5,459 nucleotides of DNA from Rhodocyclales bacterium (GCA_021413665.1 JAIOPW010000462.1:1-5459); one strand, 5' to 3'; shown: positions 1-5,294, counted from the stretch's first letter. A program made the numbers and translations. The notes: generated by a model from the letters alone, not told the origin.

Positions 1-1437
1 GAGCTGATCGGGCACGTCGGCGGCGATCTCCCGAACCAGGTCGAGTCCTTTCGCCCGCGCCGCGGCTTCCTGCGTGCCGCAGGTTTCGGCGATGACCCGC
101 GACAGGGAAAAGTCGCCCTCTTCCAGCGTCAGCCGGTCGGCTTCGATTCGCGAAATGTCGAGCACGTTGTTGATCACCCCGAGCAGATGCCGGGCGGCGC
201 CCATGCTTTTTTCGAGTTGATCGATCTGCTTCGGATCGGTGGCGCGCCGCAGCGCCAGGGTGGTCATGCCCATGATGCCGTTCATCGGCGTGCGCAGTTC
301 GTGGCTCATGTTGGCGAGGAATACGCTCTTGGCGCGGTTGGCGGCCTCGGCCGCGTCACGGGCCGCCGCCAGCTCCGCGGTGCGCGAGAACACCAGCTCT
401 TCGAGGTGGTGGCGGTACTGTTCGAGCTCCTTTTCAACCTGCTTCTTCCCGGTGATGTCGTGGCCGATGCACAGGACTCCGGCCGGCCTGCCATCCTTGT
501 CCAGGATCGCACGGTTGGCCCAGCGGACGAACACCCGCCGGCCGTCGCGTGTCACGTTTTCGTTCTCGTTTTCGCGATGGCTCGCGGGATCATCGACGAT
601 GGCCGCGAGCAGTTGCGCCAGGTCGCGGCCCGATTCGGACTCGCGCGGCGGGACGATGGTGCCGACGACATGCCGGCCGAGGATCTCGTCCGCGGAGTAG
701 CCGAAGAAGCATTCGGCGAACTCGTTGAAGTAGGTCACGGTGCCGTCCGGCCCCATGCGCAGGATGATGGCGTTGGCGTTGGTGACCAGTTCGCGGTACT
801 TCGCCTCGCTCGATTCCAGTTCAAGCCCGCGCCGGGTCAGGCGGTCGGTCAGGTGCGAGACTTCGTCGAGGCGGCCCCGATAGGAACGTACCAGCGCCGC
901 GATCAGGAAGGCCGAAAATACCAGCACCGGGGCTTCGACAATCAGCAGCAGTGCCGCCGATATCGGCGGTGGCGCGGGCAGTACCCCGGCCGATTCGGCT
1001 GCGTAAAAGCCGGTGCAAACCGCCACCGACGCCGCGGCGACGACGCTGCCGTATCCCGTTCCCAGCCGCCAGGCGGCCATCATGATGATCGGTGGGTAGA
1101 ACCAGAGCGTAACGGAGCGCAGGCCGCCGTCGAAAGCCGATACCACGGTCGCGTACAGCCAGCTGCCGTATATGAGCACAAGCGCGACAGCCCTCACGCG
1201 GCCCCGCGACCAGAGCACCAGCGAGGTCACCGCCATCAGCGCGAGCGCCAGGGGACCCAGTCCCCGCACTGTCCAGACCAGTTCCGGTGTCGCGACATAA
1301 ACGCTGGCGAGGAAGCCGAGTGCGCCGAGCAAAATGAAGCTGCCGGCTATCAGCGAGAATGACAAGGCCTCCTTCCGCGAAATCGGGAATCCGCTCCAGA
1401 TTTGCTGCATTTCTGATTCGTGCTTTTTCGAGTCCAT
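1..1437 (-). CDS. Membrane PAS sensor histidine kinase, N-terminal part (cut by left edge)
   Basis: Inner-membrane sensor kinase that should autophosphorylate on a histidine and pass the phosphate to a response regulator. The reading frame is open for 479 codons to the window edge. Residues 1-23 are polar. About six hydrophobic segments follow (roughly 24-48, 58-77, 82-100, 108-122, 128-148, 160-184), with no large periplasmic domain. A linker leads to a PAS/PAC domain (about 210-335, with YFNEFAECFFGYSADEILG and the PAC end IGHDITGKK). A coiled-coil-like stretch (335-370) precedes HisKA, with FLANMSHELRTPMNGIMG and the phospho-acceptor His379 (codon 303..301). The HATPase domain, and any receiver domain of a hybrid kinase, would lie beyond base 1. 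The ATG at 1437 is chosen because AGGAA (1448-1444) sits 6 bases upstream. The frame stays open upstream, with further ATGs at 1512, 1644 and 1653 that lack good ribosome sites. The N-terminal sensor is MASE-like, but I cannot assign it to a named family. The signal is unknown. Confidence 0.93.
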   Translation of the reverse strand, partial: MDSKKHESEMQQIWSGFPISRKEALSFSLIAGSFILLGALGFLASVYVATPELVWTVRGLGPLALALMAVTSLVLWSRGRVRAVALVLIYGSWLYATVVSAFDGGLRSVTLWFYPPIIMMAAWRLGTGYGSVVAAASVAVCTGFYAAESAGVLPAPPPISAALLLIVEAPVLVFSAFLIAALVRSYRGRLDEVSHLTDRLTRRGLELESSEAKYRELVTNANAIILRMGPDGTVTYFNEFAECFFGYSADEILGRHVVGTIVPPRESESGRDLAQLLAAIVDDPASHRENENENVTRDGRRVFVRWANRAILDKDGRPAGVLCIGHDITGKKQVEKELEQYRHHLEELVFSRTAELAAARDAAEAANRAKSVFLANMSHELRTPMNGIMGMTTLALRRATDPKQIDQLEKSMGAARHLLGVINNVLDISRIEADRLTLEEGDFSLSRVIAETCGTQEAAARAKGLDLVREIAADVPDQL

Positions 1438-1501
1438 CAAGGTTTCCTGTAACGATGGAAGCTTGCGGTTCACATCGTCGGCCTCAAACAGCCTGCCAAC
1501 G

Positions 1502-1515
1502 TTGATGTACATCAA
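1502..1515. promoter_or_regulatory. FNR/Anr/Dnr-type binding site (perfect consensus palindrome)
   Basis: The sequence TTGATGTACATCAA is a perfect 14-bp palindrome. It matches all ten defined positions of the FNR-family consensus TTGAT-N4-ATCAA. It lies between two divergent genes. On the minus strand, a class II geometry (box centred at -41.5) places the -10 hexamer at 1479-1474 (GACGAT, a poor match) and the transcript start near 1467, 30 bases before the kinase ATG. On the plus strand the left half supplies TTGATG (1502-1507), a possible -35, with CATAAG (1524-1529) as a possible -10 at 16-bp spacing. On that reading, a bound regulator would block hydrolase transcription. The box is seen directly; which gene it controls, and with which sign, is inference. 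Confidence 0.62.
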
Positions 1516-1529
1516 TGCTATGGCATAAG
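1502..1529 (+). promoter_or_regulatory. Possible weak sigma70-type promoter for the hydrolase
   Basis: TTGATG at 1502-1507 matches TTGACA at four of six positions. CATAAG at 1524-1529 matches TATAAT at four of six, with a 16-bp spacer. The region is visibly AT-richer than the flanking genes. The -35 lies inside the FNR-type box, so occupancy of the box would compete with RNA polymerase here. The match is weak and could be chance. Confidence 0.25.
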
Positions 1530-1554
1530 TAATAGCGCCAGTCGCCCGCAAAAT

Positions 1555-1569
1555 AGTGGCGTCGCCACT
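1555..1569. repeat. 15-bp inverted repeat, possible operator or leader hairpin
   Basis: AGTGGCG-T-CGCCACT is a perfect 7-bp inverted repeat around one central base. As RNA it would form a 6-bp stem with a 3-base loop. It lies in the divergent intergenic region, 40 bp to the right of the FNR-type box and 73 bp before the hydrolase start. Read on the minus strand it is followed by ATTTTG, which is faintly terminator-like, but no minus-strand gene ends here. A second regulator's operator or a 5'-leader hairpin for the hydrolase are both possible. Confidence 0.35.
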
Positions 1570-1590
1570 GAAACCGATCCAAACACGCCG

Positions 1591-1639
1591 GGGAGTGGTA
1601 AAAATGGGGGACTCGGCTCGGCAACCATCGGCAGAATAG
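1591..1639 (+). promoter_or_regulatory. Possible 11-codon leader ORF with strong ribosome site
   Basis: GGGAG at 1591-1595 sits 8 bases before an ATG at 1604. That ATG opens a short frame, MGDSARQPSAE, ending in TAG at 1637-1639. The TAG is 3 bases before the hydrolase ATG and in the same frame. The hydrolase itself has no clear Shine-Dalgarno sequence, so ribosomes that finish this peptide could re-initiate on it. It might instead be chance, or the TAG could be an error or mutation that shortened the hydrolase by 13 codons. Confidence 0.33.
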
Positions 1640-1642
1640 TTC

Positions 1643-2497
1643 ATGAAACCCATTGTTTTCCACGGCACCGACGGCCACCCGCTCGCGGCTTACCGCTTCG
1701 ACCCGGAGGCGCCGGCCAGGGGGCACGTGGTCATCGCGGCGGCGATGGCGGTGCCGCAATCCTTCTATGCGCCGTTTGCGCGCTACCTCGCGGCCCGCGG
1801 CTACACAGCGTGGACCTTCGACTATCGGGGCATCGGCGAATCGCTGACCGGGTCGATGCGCAAGGTCAAGGCCGACCTCGGCGACTGGCTGCGCCTGGAC
1901 TACGACGCCCTGCTGCGGATGATCGGCGACGCCGCGCCGGCCTCACCCGTGTTTGTCGTCGGTCACAGCTTCGGCGGCCAGGTCGCGCCGCTGTTGCCTT
2001 CGCGCGAGCGGCTCGCCGGCCTGGTCAACATCGCCGTCGGCAGCGGCTCGACGCGGCACCTGACGCCGCGCCTGCGCCGCTCGGCGCCGCTGCTGTGGCA
2101 TGTACTCGCCCCCGCGCTCTGCCCCGTGTTCGGCTACTTTCCCGGGACGCGCCTGGGCGTCGTCGGTGATCTTCCCACCGGCGCGCTGTTCCAGTGGCGG
2201 CGCTGGTGCCTGACCCCGGAATACCTGCTGAGCGGAGAGCCCGGCGCGCGCGCTGCCTATGCCACAGCCGACTATCCGGTGCTCGCCTTGAGCTTCGCCG
2301 ACGATGAAATGCTGCTGGAAAAGGGCTCGCGCCTGCTGCACGACGCCTATCGCAGGCGGCCGGTCGACTATCGGGTGCTCGACGCCGCGCACCACGGCCT
2401 GCCGCGCATCGGGCACTTCGGCTTTTTCAAGCCGCCGAGCGAGGCATCCCTTTGGCCGCTGGTGGCCGACTGGCTGGACGGCGAAGCCGGAAGCTGA
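1643..2497 (+). CDS. Alpha/beta-fold serine hydrolase (COG4757-like)
   Basis: Predicted cytoplasmic serine hydrolase of 284 residues; no signal peptide is visible. The substrate is unknown. The fold is supported by a strand followed by a small-residue stretch (VVIAAAMAVPQS, 29-40), then FDYRGIGES (59-67), and by the nucleophile elbow GHSFGG with Ser109. Likely triad partners are Asp220 or Asp221 (in SFADDEM) and His258 (in RIGHFGFF). The length and the C-terminal GHFGFF motif resemble the uncharacterised hydrolases of the COG4757/UCP037442 type, recalled from family knowledge rather than searched. An in-frame TAG at 1637-1639 rules out a longer N-terminus, so ATG 1643 is the first start available. 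Its own ribosome site is poor; see the leader ORF just upstream. It is divergent from the sensor kinase and convergent with dnaQ, leaving a 6-bp gap. An esterase, lipase or thioesterase role cannot be told apart here. Confidence 0.9.
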   Translation: MKPIVFHGTDGHPLAAYRFDPEAPARGHVVIAAAMAVPQSFYAPFARYLAARGYTAWTFDYRGIGESLTGSMRKVKADLGDWLRLDYDALLRMIGDAAPASPVFVVGHSFGGQVAPLLPSRERLAGLVNIAVGSGSTRHLTPRLRRSAPLLWHVLAPALCPVFGYFPGTRLGVVGDLPTGALFQWRRWCLTPEYLLSGEPGARAAYATADYPVLALSFADDEMLLEKGSRLLHDAYRRRPVDYRVLDAAHHGLPRIGHFGFFKPPSEASLWPLVADWLDGEAGS

Positions 2498-2513
2498 CGC
2501 GGCTCAGACCGGC
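2486..2513. terminator. Possible bidirectional hairpin between convergent genes
   Basis: GCCGG (2486-2490) pairs with CCGGC (2509-2513). Inside that, CTGA (2494-2497, containing the hydrolase stop) pairs with TCAG (2504-2507, containing the dnaQ stop). The 6-base intergenic gap forms the loop. There is no T-tract on either strand, so this is not a classic intrinsic terminator. It could still slow polymerase from either side or protect the transcript ends. Confidence 0.25.
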
Positions 2514-3211
2514 GCCGCACCCTCGAGGTCGCGCCACAGGCAATGTCCCTTGCTTTCCTTGACGATCTCGCCCAGCACCCGGGCGTGCTCGGCCAGTTCG
2601 GCCTCGCTGGCCGCCAGCACCACCAGCGGCGGGCGCTGGCGCGTGCCGCCCGCCGTGTAGTCGACGGCGGGACTGTCGAATTCGATTTCCAGCGAGTTCT
2701 GGCCGCGGGTCATCGCCAGATAGACCTCGGCCAGCAGCTCGGCGTCGAGCAGCGCACCGTGCAACTGGCGACCGGAGTTGTCCACGCCGAATTCCGAACA
2801 GAGGGCGTTGAGGTTGTTCTTCTTCCCCGGCCGCATTTCGCGCGCCATGCGCAGCGTGTCGATCACCTCGCCGCAAATCTGTTCGATGCCGTCGTGCTCC
2901 AGCAAACCCAGCTCGTTGTTGAGAAAGCCGACGTCGAAGGCGGCGTTGTGGATCACCAGTTCCGCGCCGCGGACGAATTCGATGAAGTCGGCGGCGACCT
3001 CGGCGAACTTCGGCTTGTCGGCAAGGAAGTCGTCGGACAGGCCGTGGATGCGTTCCGAATCCGCCACCGGACGCCCCGGGTTCAGGTAGGCATGAAAGCG
3101 CTGACCGGTAATGCGCCGGCCCAGCAGTTCGACACAGCCGATTTCGACGACGCGATCGCCGGTGCGGAAATCGAGTCCGGTGGTTTCGGTATCCAGTATG
3201 ACTTTTCGCAC
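2504..3211 (-). CDS. dnaQ: DNA polymerase III epsilon subunit (3'-5' proofreading exonuclease)
   Basis: Proofreading subunit of the replicative polymerase. It removes mispaired 3' nucleotides and binds the alpha subunit DnaE. The protein is 235 residues, normal for the family. It carries the DEDDh exonuclease signature: Asp7 and Glu9 in ILDTETTGL, Asp93 in IHNAAFDVGFLNNEL, and His151 and Asp156 in LHGALLDAE. The C-terminal tail (about 190-235) would contain the DnaE-contacting part. The start is GTG at 3211-3209, giving the family-typical N-terminus VRKVILDTETTGL, with GGAGG (3221-3217) five bases upstream. A longer reading from an ATG at 3259 adds 16 unrelated residues and is rejected. It is last in the run methyltransferase-rnhA-dnaQ but is separated from rnhA by 110 bp holding an rnhA remnant. 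It converges on the hydrolase. Confidence 0.97.
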   Translation of the reverse strand: MRKVILDTETTGLDFRTGDRVVEIGCVELLGRRITGQRFHAYLNPGRPVADSERIHGLSDDFLADKPKFAEVAADFIEFVRGAELVIHNAAFDVGFLNNELGLLEHDGIEQICGEVIDTLRMAREMRPGKKNNLNALCSEFGVDNSGRQLHGALLDAELLAEVYLAMTRGQNSLEIEFDSPAVDYTAGGTRQRPPLVVLAASEAELAEHARVLGEIVKESKGHCLWRDLEGAAPV

Positions 3212-3212
3212 A

Positions 3213-3305
3213 TCAGCCTCCGTTGCGGACAAGGTCGACGCCGCGCCGCGCCAGCACATCGGCGCGCTCGTTTTGGTTACGGCCGCCCGCTAAGGCGGGC
3301 TTAAC
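3213..3305 (-). pseudogene. Decayed second copy of the rnhA 3' end
   Basis: In the rnhA-dnaQ gap the minus strand encodes VK-(9 residues)-NERADVLARRGVDLVRNGG, then TGA (3215-3213). This matches the end of the intact RnhA, where VK (118-119) is followed by 7 residues and NERADALANRGLDQVR (127-142). Twelve of 16 residues are identical from NERAD to VR. The DNA repeat is clearest at 3257-3274 versus 3375-3392 (plus strand), identical at 17 of 18 positions and offset by 118 bp. The remnant lacks the segment equivalent to catalytic His121 and everything N-terminal. Its TGA lies one base before the dnaQ GTG, where an ancestral rnhA would be expected to end in a coupled operon. There is no start of its own with a ribosome site, so it is probably not made as a protein. 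Confidence 0.6.
3285..3300. repeat. GC-rich hairpin inside the rnhA remnant
   Basis: GCCCGC-TAAG-GCGGGC is a perfect 6-bp stem with a 4-base loop. It sits between the rnhA stop and the dnaQ ribosome site, exactly where the remnant departs from intact rnhA. Transcribed with rnhA it is followed by GGCCGTAACC, not a T-tract, so it is not a standard terminator. It may partly separate rnhA and dnaQ expression, stabilise the upstream message, or be a trace of inserted sequence. Confidence 0.4.
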
Positions 3306-3321
3306 ATTCGCGTTGCTCACG

Positions 3322-3768
3322 TTAGCCTGCACCGAAACTCGCGCGAACCTGGTCCAGTCCCCTGTTCGCCAATGCATCCGCGCGCTCGTTTTCCGGGTGG
3401 CCGGCATGGCCCTTGACCCAGATCCATTCGATCTTGTGCTGCGCCGCGAGCCGATCGAGTTCGCGCCACAGGTCCTCGTTCTTCACCGGCTCCTTGTTCG
3501 CGGTTTTCCAGCCGCGCCGTTTCCAGCCGTGGATCCATTCGCTGATGCCCTTCTGCACGTACTGCGAATCGGTATGCACGCGCGCCGCCACCGGACCTTT
3601 GAGGGCACGCAAGGCCTCGATCACGGCCATCATTTCCATGCGGTTGTTGGTGGTCAGGATTTCACCGCCGAACAGTTCCTTTTCGGTGGCGTCCTTGCGC
3701 AGGATGGCACCCCAGCCGCCGGGGCCGGGATTGCCGCTGCAAGCGCCGTCGGTGAATATGTCTATCAT
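3322..3768 (-). CDS. rnhA: Ribonuclease HI
   Basis: Cytoplasmic endonuclease that cuts the RNA strand of RNA-DNA hybrids, removing primers and R-loops; it is metal dependent. The 148 residues match the usual size (the E. coli protein is 155). The DEDD active site is complete: Asp7 in IFTDGACSGNPGPGGWG, Glu45 in NNRMEMMAVIEAL, Asp67 in VHTDSQYV, and Asp131 in NERADALANRG. The assisting His121 lies in WVKGHAGHPENERAD. The basic handle region (HGWKRRGWKTANKEPVKN, about 80-97) that grips the hybrid is present. The ATG overlaps the stop of the upstream methyltransferase gene (ATGA), implying translational coupling. AAGG, 7 bases ahead, is its ribosome site. Its 3' end is partly repeated downstream, between it and dnaQ. 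Confidence 0.97.
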   Translation of the reverse strand: MIDIFTDGACSGNPGPGGWGAILRKDATEKELFGGEILTTNNRMEMMAVIEALRALKGPVAARVHTDSQYVQKGISEWIHGWKRRGWKTANKEPVKNEDLWRELDRLAAQHKIEWIWVKGHAGHPENERADALANRGLDQVRASFGAG

Positions 3769-4487
3769 TGGTCGACCTTCTGCGTCACGGCCACCAGGGC
3801 CTTGGCGCGCGCCATGCGGTCACGCCAGGTCGGCATGATCAGGCGCATGCCGTGCTGGCGCTTGACGGCCTGCACGATATACACGGCCCCGGCGATCGGC
3901 CACCAGCGGTCGCCGGCCGCATCCATGAACTCGAAGCGGCGCAGCCATTTTTCCTGCGTCACGGCGGGCGCGTAACAGCCGAAGGCGCCCGCCTGCATCT
4001 CGAAGCCGAGCAGCGAAAACCAGTCTTTCAGCCGCGGCACGCTGAGGTAGGCGCCGCGCCACGGCGGCAACGCTTCGCGCCGCGACAGCTTGCGCCGCGC
4101 CCCCCACAGGCTGAAGGGATTGAAGCCGGTGACGATGACATGGCCCTCGGGCACCAGCACGCGCTCCACTTCGCGCAGCACCTGGTGGGGGTTGGCGTCG
4201 AACTCCAGGGTGTGCGGCATCACCACCAGATCGATGCTGTTGGCGGCAAAGGGCAGATAATGCAGGTCGGAGCGGACTTCCGAGACGCCGTCGTATCGGC
4301 CGTCGTCGCAGCGGAAGCGCAGCGGCATCCGGTTGGCGCGCAGGAAGTCGTGGGTGGGCAGGGAAAGCTGCACCGCGTTGAAGCCGAAGATGTCGGCCAC
4401 CAGCAAATCGTGCTTCCGCTGTTCCCAGTTGAGCACATACTGACCGGCTGGCGTTTGCAGCCAGTCTTCGAATCCCTGAATTGACAT
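3765..4487 (-). CDS. YafS-like class I methyltransferase-fold protein
   Basis: 240-residue protein of the SAM-dependent methyltransferase fold (Methyltransf_11 type). It resembles E. coli YafS in length, in gene position and in the stretches SDLHYLPFAANSIDLVVMPH (73-92) and LREVERVLVPEGHVIVTGFN (104-123). These are the post-motif I to motif III parts, including the acidic position Asp86. The usual N-terminal glycine-rich SAM loop is not visible: the matching region reads DIFGFNAVQLSLP (32-44), without E/DxGxGxG. Whether it binds SAM, and what it would methylate, is unknown. ATG 4487 has GGGG 4 bases upstream. The frame stays open far upstream only because it runs antisense through gloB, and that extension is rejected. 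It is first in the run leading to rnhA, which its stop codon overlaps, and divergent from gloB across 27 bp. Confidence 0.87.
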   Translation of the reverse strand: MSIQGFEDWLQTPAGQYVLNWEQRKHDLLVADIFGFNAVQLSLPTHDFLRANRMPLRFRCDDGRYDGVSEVRSDLHYLPFAANSIDLVVMPHTLEFDANPHQVLREVERVLVPEGHVIVTGFNPFSLWGARRKLSRREALPPWRGAYLSVPRLKDWFSLLGFEMQAGAFGCYAPAVTQEKWLRRFEFMDAAGDRWWPIAGAVYIVQAVKRQHGMRLIMPTWRDRMARAKALVAVTQKVDQ

Positions 4488-4514
4488 TGCGCCCCGTTTG
4501 GAGAAAATCGCTTG
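4488..4514. promoter_or_regulatory. 27-bp divergent gap between methyltransferase and gloB
   Basis: Only 27 bases separate the two divergent starts. They hold the gloB ribosome site GGAG (4500-4503) and, on the other strand, the GGGG ahead of the methyltransferase. There is no room for two full promoters, so each gene's -35/-10 region must overlap the other's 5' coding sequence. I see no clear promoter hexamers in the gap itself. Confidence 0.45.
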
Positions 4515-5294
4515 ATGACTGAAATACTCGCCCTGCCCGCTTTCGACGACAACTACATCTGGCTGCTGCGCGCCCGGGGTTGCGTCGCCGTGGTCGATCC
4601 GGGCGATGCGGCGCCGGTGCTTGCCCATCTGGAGCGCAGCGGCGACCGCCTCTGCGCCATCCTCGCCACCCATCACCACGGCGACCACGTCGGCGGCCTG
4701 GCGGAAATCCTTGCCCGCTTTCCCGTCCCCGTGTTCGGCCCGGCGCTGGAGAACATCGCCGGCGTGACCCACGCCCTGAGCGGCGGCGAACGCATCGAGC
4801 TGCCGGAAATCGGCGTCGAACTCGAGGTGATTGCCGTGCCCGGACATACCCGCGGCCACATCGCCTATTATGGCCCAAACATCGATGACGACGGCGCGCT
4901 CTTCTGCGGCGACACGCTGTTCGGCGCCGGCTGCGGCCGGCTGTTCGAAGGTACGCCGGCGCAGATGCAGGAATCGCTGGCCAAACTCGCCGTGTTGCCG
5001 GCGCCGACTCTGGTCTATTGCGCCCATGAATACACCCAGGGCAACATGCGTTTCGCCCTGGCGGTCGAACCCGGCAGCGTTGCCGTGCAGCGCCGCAGCG
5101 AGAACGTGGCCGAGGACCGCGCAAAGGGCCGCGCGACGATTCCGACCCGCATCCGGATCGAACTCGAAACCAATCCCTTTCTGCGCTGGGATGCGCCCGC
5201 CGTGCGCGCAGCGGCGGCAAGCCGGCTCGGACACCTTCCCGCCGACGCGGTCGAAACCTTCGCCGCCATCCGCGAATGGAAAAACCGCTTTTGA
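4515..5294 (+). CDS. gloB: Hydroxyacylglutathione hydrolase (glyoxalase II)
   Basis: Cytoplasmic metallo-beta-lactamase-fold thioesterase. It hydrolyses S-D-lactoylglutathione to D-lactate and glutathione, the second step of methylglyoxal detoxification. The 259 residues match the family. Metal ligands are all present: His53, His55, Asp57 and His58 in THHHGDHVGG; His111 in VPGHTRGH; Asp133 in FCGDTLFGAGCGRLFEGT; His171 in YCAHEYTQGN. The N-terminus LPAFDDNYIWLL is family-typical. The C-terminal glutathione-binding domain (about 170-259) includes the conserved ETNPFLRW. ATG 4515 gives a normal N-terminus. TTG at 4512, directly before it, is in frame and better spaced from GGAG (8 versus 11 bases), so a start one codon earlier is possible. 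It is divergent from the YafS-like gene, and the caspase-like gene follows 27 bp downstream. Confidence 0.97.
   Translation: MTEILALPAFDDNYIWLLRARGCVAVVDPGDAAPVLAHLERSGDRLCAILATHHHGDHVGGLAEILARFPVPVFGPALENIAGVTHALSGGERIELPEIGVELEVIAVPGHTRGHIAYYGPNIDDDGALFCGDTLFGAGCGRLFEGTPAQMQESLAKLAVLPAPTLVYCAHEYTQGNMRFALAVEPGSVAVQRRSENVAEDRAKGRATIPTRIRIELETNPFLRWDAPAVRAAAASRLGHLPADAVETFAAIREWKNRF

Noticed and set aside
187..1362. Plus-strand open frame of 391 codons
   Set aside because: It lies antisense to the sensor kinase, whose frame carries clear membrane, PAS and HisKA motifs. The plus-strand translation is low-complexity, rich in Arg, Gly, Ala and His, as expected of a shadow in GC-rich DNA.
1555..1575. 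Minus-strand intrinsic terminator (stem followed by ATTTTG)
   Set aside because: No minus-strand gene ends to its right, and the T-run is short. An operator or leader hairpin is more plausible.
3212..3259. Longer DnaQ start at an ATG at 3259
   Set aside because: It adds 16 residues unlike the family and ignores the strong GGAGG five bases before GTG 3211, which gives the standard N-terminus.
3285..3300. Intrinsic terminator after rnhA
   Set aside because: The stem is good, but in the direction of rnhA transcription it is followed by GGCCGTAACC with no T-tract, so it is listed only as a hairpin.
2543..3304. Plus-strand open frame of 253 codons
   Set aside because: It is antisense to dnaQ, whose DEDDh motifs are complete; no recognisable domain or good start on the plus strand.
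3213..3407. Minus-strand 64-codon frame starting inside rnhA and running through the rnhA-dnaQ gap, as a small protein
   Set aside because: Its first half is an out-of-frame reading of rnhA and no ribosome site precedes it. Only its second half is meaningful, as the rnhA tail remnant.
3223..4484. Plus-strand frames opposite rnhA and the methyltransferase
   Set aside because: They are shadows of genes with clear catalytic motifs or family similarity; their translations carry no recognisable motif.
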